DNA of 64,000 nucleotides from Paenibacillus whitsoniae (GTDB lineage: Bacteria; Bacillota; Bacilli; Paenibacillales; NBRC-103111). A program made the position numbers and the translations under genes. Below the pieces are notes generated by a model. It saw only the letters and a program-made list of their open reading frames with translations. It ran no database searches and had not been told where the DNA came from. Of this stretch, positions 34,118 through 43,852 are shown piece after piece. Location: NCBI RefSeq assembly GCF_003955665.1, contig NZ_RXHU01000018.1:81240-145239 (forward strand), read 5' to 3'. Position 1 is the stretch's first letter, and each line of letters starts with the position of its first letter.

Positions 34118-35443
34118 CTATTCTTTATCCGATGATTTTCTGCGACTCAAAATACGAATCGGCGTCCCTTCGAAGCCGAAGGCAGCGCGAATTTTGTTAT
34201 CGAGATAACGCTCGTATGAGAAATGCATGAGCTCCGGCTCGTTCACGAACAGCACGAACACCGGCGGCTTCACGGCAACTTGCGTCGCGTAATTGATTCG
34301 CAGGCGCTTGCCTTTATCCGTTGGCGGCGGCGTAAAAGCAACCGCATCGGAGATGACATCGTTCAGCAAATGCGTTTGCACGCGAAGCGCATGATTCTCC
34401 GCCACCTGAATAATAACCGGCAGCAGCTTGTGCAGGCGCTGCGTCGTCTTGGCCGAGACGAATACGACCGGCGCATAGCTGAGGAACAAGAAATGATCGC
34501 GGATCGTTTGGGTGAACTGCTGCATCGTTTTATCGTCTTTTTCCACAATATCCCATTTGTTAACAACGATGATGACAGCTTTTCCTGCTTCGTGCGCATA
34601 GCCGGCAATATGCTTGTCCTGATCAATGATGCCGTCTTTGCCGTCGATAACAACCAGGATGACGTCTGCGCGCTCAATGGCCTTCATGGCGCGCATTACG
34701 CTGTACTTTTCCGTATTCTCATACACTTTGCCGCGCTTGCGCATGCCAGCCGTATCGATGATGACGAACTTCTGTCCGTCGCGTTCAAACGGCGTATCAA
34801 TCGCATCGCGCGTCGTGCCCGCCACCTCGCTGACAATGACGCGTTCCTCGCCAAGAATCGCATTGGTCATGGACGATTTGCCGACGTTCGGACGGCCAAT
34901 CAACGCGAACTTGATGACCTCGTCGCCATACTCCTCGTCCTTTTTGTCCGGGAACAGATGGCATACTGCTTCAAGCAAGTCGCCGATGCCGATGCCATGC
35001 GAGCCCGAAATCGCGACCGGATCTCCGAAGCCCAAGGAATAGAACTCATAAATATCGTCCTGACGTGCCAAATTATCCACTTTGTTCACGGCGAGGACAA
35101 CAGGTTTCTTCGATCGGAACAACAGTTGGGCGACCTCTTCGTCCGATGGAGTAACGCCTGCCTTGGCGTCGACCATGAACACAATGACGTCCGCTTCTTC
35201 AATCGCAAGTTCCGCTTGAACGCGCACGGATTTCATAATCGCGTCTTCTCCCTCAATTTCAATACCACCGGTATCGATGACGGAGAAGGATGTATCTAAC
35301 CATTCGCCAACGCCGTAAAGACGATCGCGAGTCACCCCTGGTTTATCTTCTACAATCGCAAGCCGATCCCCTACGATTCGATTGAAAATGGTGGATTTGC
35401 CGACATTCGGTCGGCCTACTATAGCAAGTACAGGTCTAGCCAA
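34118..35443 (-). CDS. der: Ribosome biogenesis GTPase Der (EngA)
   Basis: Double-GTPase for 50S subunit maturation. Length 441. Two G domains each have a P loop (GRPNVGKST near residue 10 and GRPNVGKSS near residue 185), DTGG/DTAG switch motifs and NKVD/NKWD. A C-terminal KH-like domain follows. The TTG start at 35443 has AAGGAG 9 nt upstream. Confidence 0.97.
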   Translation of the reverse strand: MARPVLAIVGRPNVGKSTIFNRIVGDRLAIVEDKPGVTRDRLYGVGEWLDTSFSVIDTGGIEIEGEDAIMKSVRVQAELAIEEADVIVFMVDAKAGVTPSDEEVAQLLFRSKKPVVLAVNKVDNLARQDDIYEFYSLGFGDPVAISGSHGIGIGDLLEAVCHLFPDKKDEEYGDEVIKFALIGRPNVGKSSMTNAILGEERVIVSEVAGTTRDAIDTPFERDGQKFVIIDTAGMRKRGKVYENTEKYSVMRAMKAIERADVILVVIDGKDGIIDQDKHIAGYAHEAGKAVIIVVNKWDIVEKDDKTMQQFTQTIRDHFLFLSYAPVVFVSAKTTQRLHKLLPVIIQVAENHALRVQTHLLNDVISDAVAFTPPPTDKGKRLRINYATQVAVKPPVFVLFVNEPELMHFSYERYLDNKIRAAFGFEGTPIRILSRRKSSDKE

Positions 35444-35540
35444 TTTCCTTCACTCCTTCGACTTCCATGCAGTCATGGAAAATTACGCAACTTACATCAT
35501 AACAAAAAAGGAACGACTTGGCTAATCACTTTTGGTAAAA

Positions 35541-35717
35541 TCAGTGTTTCACCAGAATCATTGTACCGTTTTTCAAATCGTGAGCGTTGGCATCGAGCGT
35601 TTTCTCAAGCAGAAAGGAGAGCCGCTGAAGTTCCTCTTCCTTATCTACGACGAAAATCGGCGCCCCGCCTCCTACCCGATCCTTCTCCATCGTCACGATC
35701 GCCATAATCTGTGCCAT
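35541..35717 (-). CDS. Small partner of the YIEGIA protein
   Basis: A 58-residue gene below usual length cut-offs, 6 bp after the YIEGIA gene. The sequence has a conserved core GGGAPIFVVDKEEELQRLS and a short C-terminal strand. It corresponds to the small subunit annotated as the capping-complex partner of YIEGIA in spore formers; this naming is recalled, not tested. ATG at 35717 has GGAAG about 10 nt upstream. Function is presumably sporulation-linked. Confidence 0.75.
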   Translation of the reverse strand: MAQIMAIVTMEKDRVGGGAPIFVVDKEEELQRLSFLLEKTLDANAHDLKNGTMILVKH

Positions 35718-35723
35718 AGGGCT

Positions 35724-36632
35724 TCAGCTTCCTTTCCTTGCATTAACGCCAGCTTCGGACGGCATACGCACAGCGCTTTCCAGCACGGGAATGCGATGCA
35801 GCGCCGTAAGCGTTTTCGCTTCATCTTTTTCCTGCAGCAGCAGAAGAAGACCAACCGTTCCCGAGTCCATGTCGAGCTTCGCCATTTGCCGCAGGGACGG
35901 CTCTCCTTCATCGCGATACGCGCCAAAGAGCGTAGAGATGTCGTGCATAATCGCCTGCCGCTGGCCGACATGCGACAAGGTGACGCGGGCGTTGCGGTTT
36001 TTCGGCTTCAGGAGAAAGCCTTGACCGTGCTGCATGATTTTCTGGCGGCTGTCTTCCAGACCGACATTCATTATATATACAGGTCCAACATAAACGTCAG
36101 GCCCCTCAAGCCGAATAGGTACAGGCTCGATGTCGGCCACTTCCGCCAGATTGCTGCCGGATTTAAAATGATTCGACACCAGGATCGAAGCTGCGCCTGC
36201 GGCAATTCCCCAGTACCAAGGGAACACAATGCTGAACAGCGATGCCAAGAATGCCGTCAAAATGACGAGATAGTTGCGCCCTTCAAACACCATGGCGATG
36301 CCCTCGATATAGGTAGCACCTCTGGGGACGAGCTCTTGCTCATCAACCTTGCTCAAACTTTGACGCTCCATATTGCGTACATCGCGGAACTGCTGCGCCG
36401 CAAGGGTAAGGAACGTCACAGCCGTATAGTTTTTCTCCAGCAGTGCCGGTACGGCTACAGCACCCAAACCGGCCGCGATAACACCAAGAGAAATATGAAT
36501 GATTTTCCCATGCGGATAGGTCGGATACTGCCGATAATCCGTCCGCAGCATATTTAATCTCGCCGCTATCCCCAGCACAACGCCAATGACAATCCCAACG
36601 GTATACCGGTGCGCAAGAAACCAATCCATCAT
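35724..36632 (-). CDS. YIEGIA family membrane protein
   Basis: About 302 residues with several hydrophobic helices in the first half and a soluble C-terminal half. The diagnostic YIEGIA string is present (residues about 114-119), preceding MVFEGRNY. Family members occur in spore-forming Firmicutes; the molecular role is not established. Two adjacent ATG codons at 36632 and 36629 are possible; 36632 has GGAGG 8 nt upstream. It overlaps nothing but starts next to the YphA-like stop, so the three genes look coupled. Confidence 0.8.
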   Translation of the reverse strand: MMDWFLAHRYTVGIVIGVVLGIAARLNMLRTDYRQYPTYPHGKIIHISLGVIAAGLGAVAVPALLEKNYTAVTFLTLAAQQFRDVRNMERQSLSKVDEQELVPRGATYIEGIAMVFEGRNYLVILTAFLASLFSIVFPWYWGIAAGAASILVSNHFKSGSNLAEVADIEPVPIRLEGPDVYVGPVYIMNVGLEDSRQKIMQHGQGFLLKPKNRNARVTLSHVGQRQAIMHDISTLFGAYRDEGEPSLRQMAKLDMDSGTVGLLLLLQEKDEAKTLTALHRIPVLESAVRMPSEAGVNARKGS

Positions 36633-36633
36633 G

Positions 36634-37254
36634 CTATCTGCCTCCGTTTCGTTCAAATAGACTACGTAATAAGGATCTGCAGCCCGTATAAGCCGCTTGC
36701 AGTACAATCGTAAGTGTGCGCGCAAGGAATATGGACAACCACCATTGATCCTGAAAGGCTGCGTAGCCTAATCGGTGATACCCGTCGATCTCGCGAATGC
36801 CTGCCTGGTACAGATCACCGATCACATAACCCAATGAAATGGCAGCGAATTGCTCCCAGCAATTTCGCTGCACCGCGACGGCAACGACCGCAATGATGGC
36901 AGCCGATTCCCATGCCGGGTTACGGATAATCAGAATCGGGTCCATTTCCAGGAGCTGCTGCAGCAAAAAATGTAAAGAACCTAGCAATAATCCAATGGAG
37001 AGCAGATGCACTTTGTGAACAATTCCTTGCGTCCTATATAAAATGAGGAAGCTCAAGGCTGCAATCAGCGCATACACCAGCCTGACATGGACATTCTCCA
37101 CCGTCACGGTTAATCTTGCGCTAACGATCCATGAGGCAAAAAAAAGAAGCAAGCGTTGATGAGAAACACCGCCGACATACAGCGTTTTCCAGCCGCTGGC
37201 CAACAAGATCAACGTGATGCTCATTAAAATGAACGACAAATAACCGGAATTCAT
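36634..37254 (-). CDS. YphA-like integral membrane protein
   Basis: A 206-residue protein with about six hydrophobic segments and short loops, no enzymatic motif. Size, topology and position between fni and the YIEGIA/der genes match YphA (B. subtilis). Sporulation-linked expression is likely but not shown here. It starts the group with the YIEGIA pair. Confidence 0.65.
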   Translation of the reverse strand: MNSGYLSFILMSITLILLASGWKTLYVGGVSHQRLLLFFASWIVSARLTVTVENVHVRLVYALIAALSFLILYRTQGIVHKVHLLSIGLLLGSLHFLLQQLLEMDPILIIRNPAWESAAIIAVVAVAVQRNCWEQFAAISLGYVIGDLYQAGIREIDGYHRLGYAAFQDQWWLSIFLARTLTIVLQAAYTGCRSLLRSLFERNGGR

Positions 37255-37374
37255 AATCCAACCACCCTACCTCCGGAAGCGGCACAGTCCGCTCTCTCCG
37301 CTCCCTCGGATCTTCAGGCTTCGTTCCACTTCGGAAGGAAGCCCTTACTGATCCTTAGTATGGCAAGAAATTGT

Positions 37375-38439
37375 TTATTTACTCCGATTTCCACGTCTGG
37401 CATATGGGGATATATCGATCCCTCGCGCTTCGCACCATCCGGCGGTTTCCCCGCCAATCACGACGGGACAGTCGCTTAAAGCTTCGACCGTGCTTGCGCC
37501 TAATGCGGTCATAATGAGTATGAGTCCTTGATGCAGGTCATCAGCCAACCGATGAAGCGCCTCCGTGCCTTCCTTCTGTAGAACGCCTAGAAAGACGCCT
37601 GCCATGCCCACCGCCGAAGCCCCAAGGGCTAATGCCTTCACGGCTTCCAATGCGTTCGTAATCCCGCCGGAGGCAATAACGGCTCCGCGCGGATACACGG
37701 ACAGCGTCTCCAATAAGCTCATACTGGTCGGCGTCCCCCAATCGTTCAGCCACTCCAGTGCCGAAGCGGCCGGCCGTCTAGCATTTTCGATGGCAGCGAA
37801 GTTCGTGCCCCCATAGCCTCCAACGTCCACGATACGAACGCCGATCTCCTGCAACTGCTTAGCGTTGTCGCGTGATATGCCGAACCCGACTTCCTTGACG
37901 ATAACAGGAACGGACACATGACGAACAATCGCTTCAATCCTTCTCAACATACCTTCAAAACTGCGATCGCCCTCCGGCATGATCAGTTCCTGCATCACAT
38001 TCAAATGAATCTGCAAAGCGTTAGCTTCGATCATATCGACCGCCCGAAGCGCTTGTTCGACAGTCGCCTCGCTTCCCAAATTTCCGAAAATAACGCCGTT
38101 CGGGTTTTCCTGCCTCACAACCTGATAGCTCGACGCAACTTCGCTATTCTTGATGGCCGACATTTGGGAACCGACAGCCATCGGAAGCCCTTTTTCCCGA
38201 GCGAGAATGGCCAGTTCCCGATTAATGCGTGCTGTCTCATGAGCCCCGCCGGTCATCGCATTAATTAAAATCGGCGATCTCATAACGAGATCGCCGATTG
38301 TCGTAGCTAATGCGATGGAATCCATAGATGACTCGGGGAGACAGTTATGCACAAGCTTGATGTCCGCTAAGCCTTGCCGGCGGGATTGACCAAGCTCCAG
38401 CGCGTAATGGACATGCTCCATTTTGCGTGAGATGCGCAT
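37375..38439 (-). CDS. fni: Type 2 isopentenyl-diphosphate delta-isomerase
   Basis: FMN- and NADPH-dependent interconversion of IPP and DMAPP, feeding HepST and undecaprenyl synthesis. About 354 residues, TIM barrel. The N-terminal RKMEHVHYAL, NAMTGG, VGSQMSAI, the VKEVGFGI motif with catalytic residues and the GGYGGTNFAAIENAR phosphate loop are visible. ATG at 38439 with AGGAGG is chosen over the longer frame, which would overlap ypfD. Same order as B. subtilis. Confidence 0.95.
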   Translation of the reverse strand: MRISRKMEHVHYALELGQSRRQGLADIKLVHNCLPESSMDSIALATTIGDLVMRSPILINAMTGGAHETARINRELAILAREKGLPMAVGSQMSAIKNSEVASSYQVVRQENPNGVIFGNLGSEATVEQALRAVDMIEANALQIHLNVMQELIMPEGDRSFEGMLRRIEAIVRHVSVPVIVKEVGFGISRDNAKQLQEIGVRIVDVGGYGGTNFAAIENARRPAASALEWLNDWGTPTSMSLLETLSVYPRGAVIASGGITNALEAVKALALGASAVGMAGVFLGVLQKEGTEALHRLADDLHQGLILIMTALGASTVEALSDCPVVIGGETAGWCEARGIDISPYARRGNRSK

Positions 38440-38470
38440 ATCGATGTCCTCCTCAGCAATAGGAATCCGA

Positions 38471-39748
38471 TTAGTTTTTGAATTTGGACAATTTGTCGCC
38501 GAAACGCTCGCCAAGTGTCAAAGACATACCTTGGTTGTTAAGCGATACGTTTTCGTTGCCGGCGATTTCTTTTTGGTGGCTCGCGCTGTTCCCGCGATCA
38601 CGATCGCCTCTCGGTTGTCTTTCTCTTTCCGGTTTCGCGGAAGCCGCCGGTGCTGCAGGAGCTTCTGGGGCCTCTTCCGTTTCTTTGATGCTCAGGCTTA
38701 CGCGTTTCTCGCCAGCATTGATTTCCAAGATTTTCACTTGAACTTCTTGGCCTTCTTTCAGCACTTCATGAGGTGTGCCGATGTGACGGTGCGCGATTTG
38801 AGAAATATGCACCAAGCCTTCAATGCCAGGAGCAATTTCAACGAATGCCCCGAAAGCCGCCAAGCGTTTAACCGTTCCTGTAACGATGTCTCCGCTGTTG
38901 AACTCACGCTCAACGCGCGCCCAAGGACCTTCTTGCGTAGCTTTAATGCTCAAAGAGATCTTATCGTTGGCAGGATCCAGCTTCAGCACTTGTACTTTGA
39001 CTTTGTCGCCTTCTTTGACAACGTCGGACGCCTGAGCTACATGATGCCATGCCAACTCGGAAATATGTACCAGACCGTCGATGCCGCCGATGTCAACAAA
39101 TGCGCCGAATTGCGTCAGACGTTGAACCGTTCCGTCGAGTACTTGACCAACGGAGAGACCTTCGATGATTTTCTTTTTGTTTGCTTCGTATTCTTCATCC
39201 AACACATCTTTTTGGGAAAGGATAACTTTGTTTTTCTCGCGGTCGATTTCTTTCACGCGAAGACGCAATGTACGGCCTTTATAGTCGGAGAAATCTTCGA
39301 CGAATTGACGTTCAACCATGGAAGCCGGCACGAAACCGCGAACACCGATGTCCACGACCAGACCGCCTTTAACCACTTCTGTAACAGCCGCTTCAATAAT
39401 TTCTTTGCTGTCCAGTTGGCCTTGCAGCGTTTCCCACGCTTTGGAGTTGTCGACAACCTTTTTCGCAGAAAGAACAAGCGTTTCTTTCGCGTCGTTGATC
39501 GAAACTACTTTCAGTTCCACTTCTTGTCCAAGCTCAGCGGAAGCCAACTCGCGAACCGCGATAACGCCATCATATTTATAACCGATGTCAACCAAAGCCT
39601 GATCGGCGTCCACTTTCACGATTTTACCTTTAACCGTTGCGCCTCTTTTCAGTACAGGCACGTTGTTCAGCGCTTGCTCGGCATCTGCTTGAGAAACCGC
39701 CTCTTGAGATTCTTGCGTTTGATCTTGAACTTTTACTTCTTCTGACAT
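38471..39748 (-). CDS. ypfD: S1 RNA-binding domain protein (ribosomal protein S1 homologue, YpfD)
   Basis: RNA-binding protein of 425 residues with four S1 repeats, each recognisable by the GxVxxxxxFGAFVxxxGxxGLVHISE pattern (about residues 32-100, 115-185, 203-272 and 289-359). The C-terminal tail is Ala/Pro and Arg/Asp-rich. It is not a full-length S1 (no six repeats), so translation-linked or RNA-chaperone roles rather than essential S1 function are likely. GAGGAGGG ribosome site. Confidence 0.92.
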   Translation of the reverse strand: MSEEVKVQDQTQESQEAVSQADAEQALNNVPVLKRGATVKGKIVKVDADQALVDIGYKYDGVIAVRELASAELGQEVELKVVSINDAKETLVLSAKKVVDNSKAWETLQGQLDSKEIIEAAVTEVVKGGLVVDIGVRGFVPASMVERQFVEDFSDYKGRTLRLRVKEIDREKNKVILSQKDVLDEEYEANKKKIIEGLSVGQVLDGTVQRLTQFGAFVDIGGIDGLVHISELAWHHVAQASDVVKEGDKVKVQVLKLDPANDKISLSIKATQEGPWARVEREFNSGDIVTGTVKRLAAFGAFVEIAPGIEGLVHISQIAHRHIGTPHEVLKEGQEVQVKILEINAGEKRVSLSIKETEEAPEAPAAPAASAKPERERQPRGDRDRGNSASHQKEIAGNENVSLNNQGMSLTLGERFGDKLSKFKN

Positions 39749-39907
39749 GGATTACCCTCCTCAATTGACTACCAAAACTTAAATAAAAGAATTTATAAGT
39801 CACAAAGCAAATGGAAGACATCTACTCTGTTTCAAACAATGGGACGTTCCTAACGTTATATGGATAGTATAATTCCAAGGGCTCGATTCCATACATCCCC
39901 GTACCTG

Positions 39908-40483
39908 TTACTTGTAACTGGCATGTAAACGACGAATCTCTTTCATAATGACGTCCGTCGCCTGTTCCAAATCTTCCGAGCTTGCCCCGGCATACGCGCT
40001 CAAATCAAGCGGTTTGCCATATACGATCGTCATCCGGCGAAAAATGCTGTAGTTGCCGATAATCGCAACTGGCACGACCGCTGCTCCGGCTTTCAGCGCT
40101 AGGCTAGCCGCGCCTTTCTTCCCCATGCCGCCCGCATTACTGCGGCTGCCTTCAGGGAATACGCCAAGCATATTGCCGTCTTTAAGCAATTGTACAGCCA
40201 ATCGGATCGATTCTCGGCTAACGCCGCCGCGCTTCACAGGGAAAGCGCCGACTTTCGTAATCAAAGTTCCGAACAGAGGAATATCGAACAGCTCGGCCTT
40301 GGCCATAAAATGTACCATCCGCCGAAGCGGCGTACCTAAAATAGGAGGATCCAGCAAGCTTGTATGATTACCGCACAGCACGACTGCGCCCTGTGCAGGA
40401 ACATTCTCCACACCGATTGCACGCAATCGAAAAAACAAGCCGAAAAACAGACGAAACAAGAATCTTCCGATGCGGTAAAGCAC
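39908..40483 (-). CDS. plsC: 1-acyl-sn-glycerol-3-phosphate acyltransferase
   Basis: Adds the second acyl chain to form phosphatidic acid. Length 191. The catalytic H40-x4-D45 (GNHTSLLD) and the substrate-binding FPEGSRS motif are visible, with an N-terminal membrane-associating helix. The GTG start is immediately after the cmk stop (1 bp), so they are co-translated. In this window GpsA, PlsY and PlsC together cover G3P to phosphatidate. Confidence 0.93.
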   Translation of the reverse strand: MLYRIGRFLFRLFFGLFFRLRAIGVENVPAQGAVVLCGNHTSLLDPPILGTPLRRMVHFMAKAELFDIPLFGTLITKVGAFPVKRGGVSRESIRLAVQLLKDGNMLGVFPEGSRSNAGGMGKKGAASLALKAGAAVVPVAIIGNYSIFRRMTIVYGKPLDLSAYAGASSEDLEQATDVIMKEIRRLHASYK

Positions 40484-41167
40484 TTATTTGCCACCTCCGA
40501 CTTTGTCCTTGCAAAGTCCAAGGATTTCCTCGACAACTTCTTCGATCGTCATGGAAGTGCTGTCCATCAACACAGCGTCATGGGCACGGCGCAGCGGCGA
40601 AATTTCTCTGGCTTCATCCAGTTGGTCCCGGCGCGCAATATCCTGCTCCAACTCGCTCAACGTCATGGTGCCAGTACCGCTTTCCTGCAGCTCCTTAAAC
40701 CGGCGCTCCGCCCGCTTCGATACGCTTGCGGTTAAGAATACCTTAATTTCGGCATCCGGTATGACGTGCGTACCGATGTCCCGGCCGTCCATGACAACGC
40801 CTTTGGACTTCGTCATCTGCTGCTGCAGCGCGACAAGCGATTGGCGCACGGCCGCATAGCTTGCGATCAGGGAAACGTGGGTCGTCACAGCCGCCGAACG
40901 AATTTCTTTCGTCACATCGGTGCCGTCCACAAATACCTGTTGCCCGCCTTCGCCCGGAATCAACTTGATGTCCATCCGATTCACAAGCTTGGCTACTTCA
41001 TCTTCTTGCTCGGGTAACAGCCCCTCATGCTGCACTTTCCACGTTACTGCCCGATACATGGCCCCTGTATCCACGTAAACAAAACCAAGCGCTCCGGCGA
41101 CTAGCCTCGCGATGGTGCTCTTACCGGCTCCAGCTGGACCATCTATGGCAATATTGAACTTATCCAA
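40484..41167 (-). CDS. cmk: Cytidylate kinase
   Basis: Phosphorylates CMP and dCMP. Length 227. P loop IDGPAGAGKST at the N-terminus, VDTGAMYRAVTW and the DGRDIGTHVIPDA motif are diagnostic. The TTG start has GGAGG 9 nt upstream. Position next to ypfD and a YpfB-like gene matches B. subtilis. Confidence 0.96.
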   Translation of the reverse strand: MDKFNIAIDGPAGAGKSTIARLVAGALGFVYVDTGAMYRAVTWKVQHEGLLPEQEDEVAKLVNRMDIKLIPGEGGQQVFVDGTDVTKEIRSAAVTTHVSLIASYAAVRQSLVALQQQMTKSKGVVMDGRDIGTHVIPDAEIKVFLTASVSKRAERRFKELQESGTGTMTLSELEQDIARRDQLDEAREISPLRRAHDAVLMDSTSMTIEEVVEEILGLCKDKVGGGK

Positions 41168-41218
41168 GCTGCTGTTCCTCCCTAACGAATTGCAGACTAC
41201 CTGCTTACAAACTTAAGT

Positions 41219-41242
41219 AAAAAAAGCAGGCACTTGCCTGCT
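41219..41242 (-). terminator. Terminator after the YpfB-like gene
   Basis: Minus strand AGCAGGCA-AG-TGCCTGCT hairpin followed by T residues. Confidence 0.85.
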
Positions 41243-41317
41243 AGTTCCTTAAAAATTATACCACACTACCCGTCTATATGCAAAACCTGGGTTTGGCCCA
41301 TGAAGGAGTGCCGCCCC

Positions 41318-41548
41318 TTAAGGTTCCTTCCTGGAAGGGGCCGGCGCGGGCAAATAAGGCTGCCCTTCCAACGGGTCTACGCGGGTCACATGTCTTCTGA
41401 TGTATGTATTTTGCAGCAGCGCCTGCACGAGAATCAGCAGCGCCAAACAAGCGATTGCAGTTCGAATGATCACCTTCTCGACCTTTGCCGAGAATTGCAC
41501 AAACATCCGCTCGTACGTTTTCGACTTCTCATCCGCATCTTGCGACAT
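41318..41548 (-). CDS. Small membrane protein, YpfB-like
   Basis: A 76-residue protein with a single hydrophobic helix (about residues 27-46) flanked by charged ends and a Pro-rich tail. Size and position between cmk and the PilZ gene suggest YpfB (DUF5359) of B. subtilis. Function unknown. Confidence 0.6.
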   Translation of the reverse strand: MSQDADEKSKTYERMFVQFSAKVEKVIIRTAIACLALLILVQALLQNTYIRRHVTRVDPLEGQPYLPAPAPSRKEP

Positions 41549-41613
41549 TGCTCTTCACCTGCCAGCATCGTCATTATGCATAGCAGTATACCCTTCCCGT
41601 GAAGCGTCAAACC

Positions 41614-42267
41614 TTAGCGCTTGCGGAAATCCATCTGCCGCTCGAAGCAGAAGCGAATCAGCTTTTGCCGCTCGCGATCCGCGATGTCCGAGAAACGCAC
41701 CATTACAAGCTGCTTGCCGGTCTCTAGCGCCTTCACGCGCACGACCTCACCAACGAATGGGATGTGCTCGATCAAGCCGTTTTTGAACGGAGCAAGCAGC
41801 CAACAGGACACACTGGCGCCGAGCCCGACGGGGATATTTCCTTCACAGATAAAGGAAATCCCGCCGCCTCCGACATCTTCGGTAATGCCAATAAATTGGA
41901 GCTGCTCGGACACTTTTACCGCAATCTCCAGCTCGGCCAACACCCGCAAGAAATTGCGGCGCTGCACTTGCGTAATCGCATCTGGCTCCGGCTTGCGAAG
42001 CTCCACCTGACGGATCACATCCTCGCGGAAAGAGGTCACAACCGTTGAGAAGTAGTGCTTGACCCCGTCTTGCGACAAGTAAAACGCGCTGATTTCATCG
42101 CCCTGGAACAGCTTCTTCAATCGGCCCGTCTTCTCGTTGATCGGAACTTCGATCAGAATGGATTCAGCTGTCACATCGGTAATTCTCGCTTTATATTCCA
42201 CTTTGGCTTCTTCATCATCAATGGAATTCATTTGCATATGTAAAATCTGGTTGACATTAGGCAGCAA
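41614..42267 (-). CDS. PilZ-domain c-di-GMP receptor (YpfA/MotI-like flagellar brake)
   Basis: About 217 residues. An N-terminal YcgR-type beta-barrel domain is followed by a PilZ domain starting with the c-di-GMP-binding QRRNFLRV (RxxxR-type) and a glycine-rich EDVGGGGISF. In B. subtilis the YpfA/MotI protein disengages the flagellar stator when bound to c-di-GMP. A TTG at 42267 has a GGGGG site 8 nt upstream; the frame also opens with a GTG at 42276. It sits between ypfB and ypeB as in B. subtilis. Confidence 0.85.
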   Translation of the reverse strand: MLPNVNQILHMQMNSIDDEEAKVEYKARITDVTAESILIEVPINEKTGRLKKLFQGDEISAFYLSQDGVKHYFSTVVTSFREDVIRQVELRKPEPDAITQVQRRNFLRVLAELEIAVKVSEQLQFIGITEDVGGGGISFICEGNIPVGLGASVSCWLLAPFKNGLIEHIPFVGEVVRVKALETGKQLVMVRFSDIADRERQKLIRFCFERQMDFRKR

Positions 42268-42330
42268 AATTCGCACCCCCGCGACATAATATGACTCGAT
42301 TATATCACGAGCGGACTTCGACTCGCACTA

Positions 42331-42363
42331 AAAAAAGAAGCAGGGGCATCCCCCCGCTTCTTT
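42331..42363 (-). terminator. Terminator after ypeB
   Basis: Minus strand AAGAAGCGGGG/CCCCTGCTTCTT hairpin followed by T residues; the stem includes the ypeB stop. Confidence 0.88.
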
Positions 42364-43741
42364 ACATCGACTTTTTCTGATCCTGCGCGGCCTGAGCTTG
42401 CTCCTGCCGGATCGTTTCAATTTTTTCCTCAAGGCCCATATCCGCATTAATAAAGATACGGTAAATGTTCTTATTCATTGTGCCGATGAATTCGTAGCAC
42501 AGCACTTCTTCATCCAAATCATTTTTAATCACGGCCAGCGTCTGACCCGACACTTTCATATTGGCGCTAAGTTGTTTTCGCGCTTCATCCGCCGTCATTT
42601 TCGGTTGGCCGATCTCGCGTTTTTTCTGACTATAGATGTACTCCGTCGCTTGCAAGCCCATCACTTCCAGGTTATCCAGCGCCACCTTCACGGTGAGCTG
42701 CTCCGGATAGATCGTCACATCTTTTTCACGTTTTGCAAAATGAATCGTTGCCAGGTTCTGATACTGGTCGTAGCTGACCGCGCTCATATTCTTATACTCG
42801 TGCTGGTCCAAAAACTCGTTCGCCACGTCGCGCGCTTGACGCAAGTTGAATTTCGCCGTCGGCACGTCGCGCGACTTCATGAAGTACACGAGATGACCGC
42901 CCTTTTTCGTAAAATCGAGTTGAATATCCGCTTGCGCTTTATCCGGACTTGGCACGACGACGCTATAACTTTGATGCTCCGGGGCGTTACCGCCGTTTTG
43001 AACGACTTTGATGCTAGGTGAATCGGGGACACCGAGGAACTGGATCGCTTTTTGCTTAATCTGATCGGCCGTCATCTCGTTACCGGAGAGCATTTTCACA
43101 TCATGCTTGGAAAACACCGTCACACCTGATGTTCCCCAATTCAGCTCGTCGTAGGCGCCAACCTTTTTGTCCACAATGGTAAAACCGTCGATGATCGCAT
43201 TATCGTGCACCTCATTCTCAGAAGCGAGGGCCGACTCCACATCCATCCAGCGAAGATTGTTCGCGATTACTTTCTCTTGAACACCGCGAATTTGTTGTGT
43301 AATCTCCGACGAATGGTTATAAAGCGTGTTCAGCGTTTTGACTTCGTCCTGCGTCAACGGCTGTTTGGTCATATCCCGCACGGACATTTTGTACGAGAAA
43401 TTCGCCATGTTCGCCAGAAAGTCCTCGGTTTTGTTAAAAGGCAGAAGCATCAGCGGCAGCTGGGTAATATCGCTCTGCGCCTGGCTGGTCAGGCGCCAGA
43501 CGTTGACCAGTCCCTTCCGGTAAGAGGAGGAGGACGTCTCGTTCACCGCCAGCGTATTGCCGAGCTCCGTATGTAATTTATCCATGTGAAAGGAGAGATC
43601 GTGAAAAGCCCGCTGGTACTGGTTCTCGGCTTTAATTAGAATGGTGTTCTTCTCCTGGTGCTCCAGATACCCCCAGACGCACGCCCCGATCAGAGCAATA
43701 ACCAAAAATGGAAACATGACGATACTTAGTCTTTTATACAC
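42362..43741 (-). CDS. ypeB: Germination protein YpeB
   Basis: Spore inner-membrane protein needed for the cortex-lytic enzyme SleB in relatives. About 459 residues, with an N-terminal membrane anchor (residues 6-26), a helical region and three PepSY-like repeats in the C-terminal half (for example MTADQIKQKAIQFLG, LRQARDVANEFLD, MTADEARKQLSANM). The start is taken as the GTG at 43741 with AAGGAG 7 nt upstream. Unlike B. subtilis, sleB is not the adjacent upstream gene. Confidence 0.93.
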   Translation of the reverse strand: MYKRLSIVMFPFLVIALIGACVWGYLEHQEKNTILIKAENQYQRAFHDLSFHMDKLHTELGNTLAVNETSSSSYRKGLVNVWRLTSQAQSDITQLPLMLLPFNKTEDFLANMANFSYKMSVRDMTKQPLTQDEVKTLNTLYNHSSEITQQIRGVQEKVIANNLRWMDVESALASENEVHDNAIIDGFTIVDKKVGAYDELNWGTSGVTVFSKHDVKMLSGNEMTADQIKQKAIQFLGVPDSPSIKVVQNGGNAPEHQSYSVVVPSPDKAQADIQLDFTKKGGHLVYFMKSRDVPTAKFNLRQARDVANEFLDQHEYKNMSAVSYDQYQNLATIHFAKREKDVTIYPEQLTVKVALDNLEVMGLQATEYIYSQKKREIGQPKMTADEARKQLSANMKVSGQTLAVIKNDLDEEVLCYEFIGTMNKNIYRIFINADMGLEEKIETIRQEQAQAAQDQKKSM

Positions 43742-43816
43742 ACTGCTGCTCCTTTCCAACCCTAATCTTGCGCTTAGTTTTTGCGCGGGGAGACAGGATT
43801 ATGCAGAAAAGGAGAC

Positions 43817-43851
43817 AAAAAAAGAGGTCTATTCTGAAAGAATAGCCTCTT
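43817..43851 (-). terminator. Terminator after the zinc-ribbon gene
   Basis: Minus strand AAGAGGCTATTCT/AGAATAGACCTCTT hairpin followed by seven T residues. Confidence 0.88.
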
Positions 43852-43852
43852 G

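Noticed and set aside
35532..36557. Long plus-strand frame (341 codons) antisense to the YIEGIA gene.
   Set aside because: It shadows a gene with clear family signature, has His/Arg-rich composition and no start signals. Other long plus-strand frames in the trp, aro, spoIVA, der and resB regions were rejected for the same reason.
37255..37374. GGCTTC/GAAGCC inverted repeat between fni and the YphA-like gene as a terminator.
   Set aside because: The stem is short, the loop long, and there is no T run on either strand.
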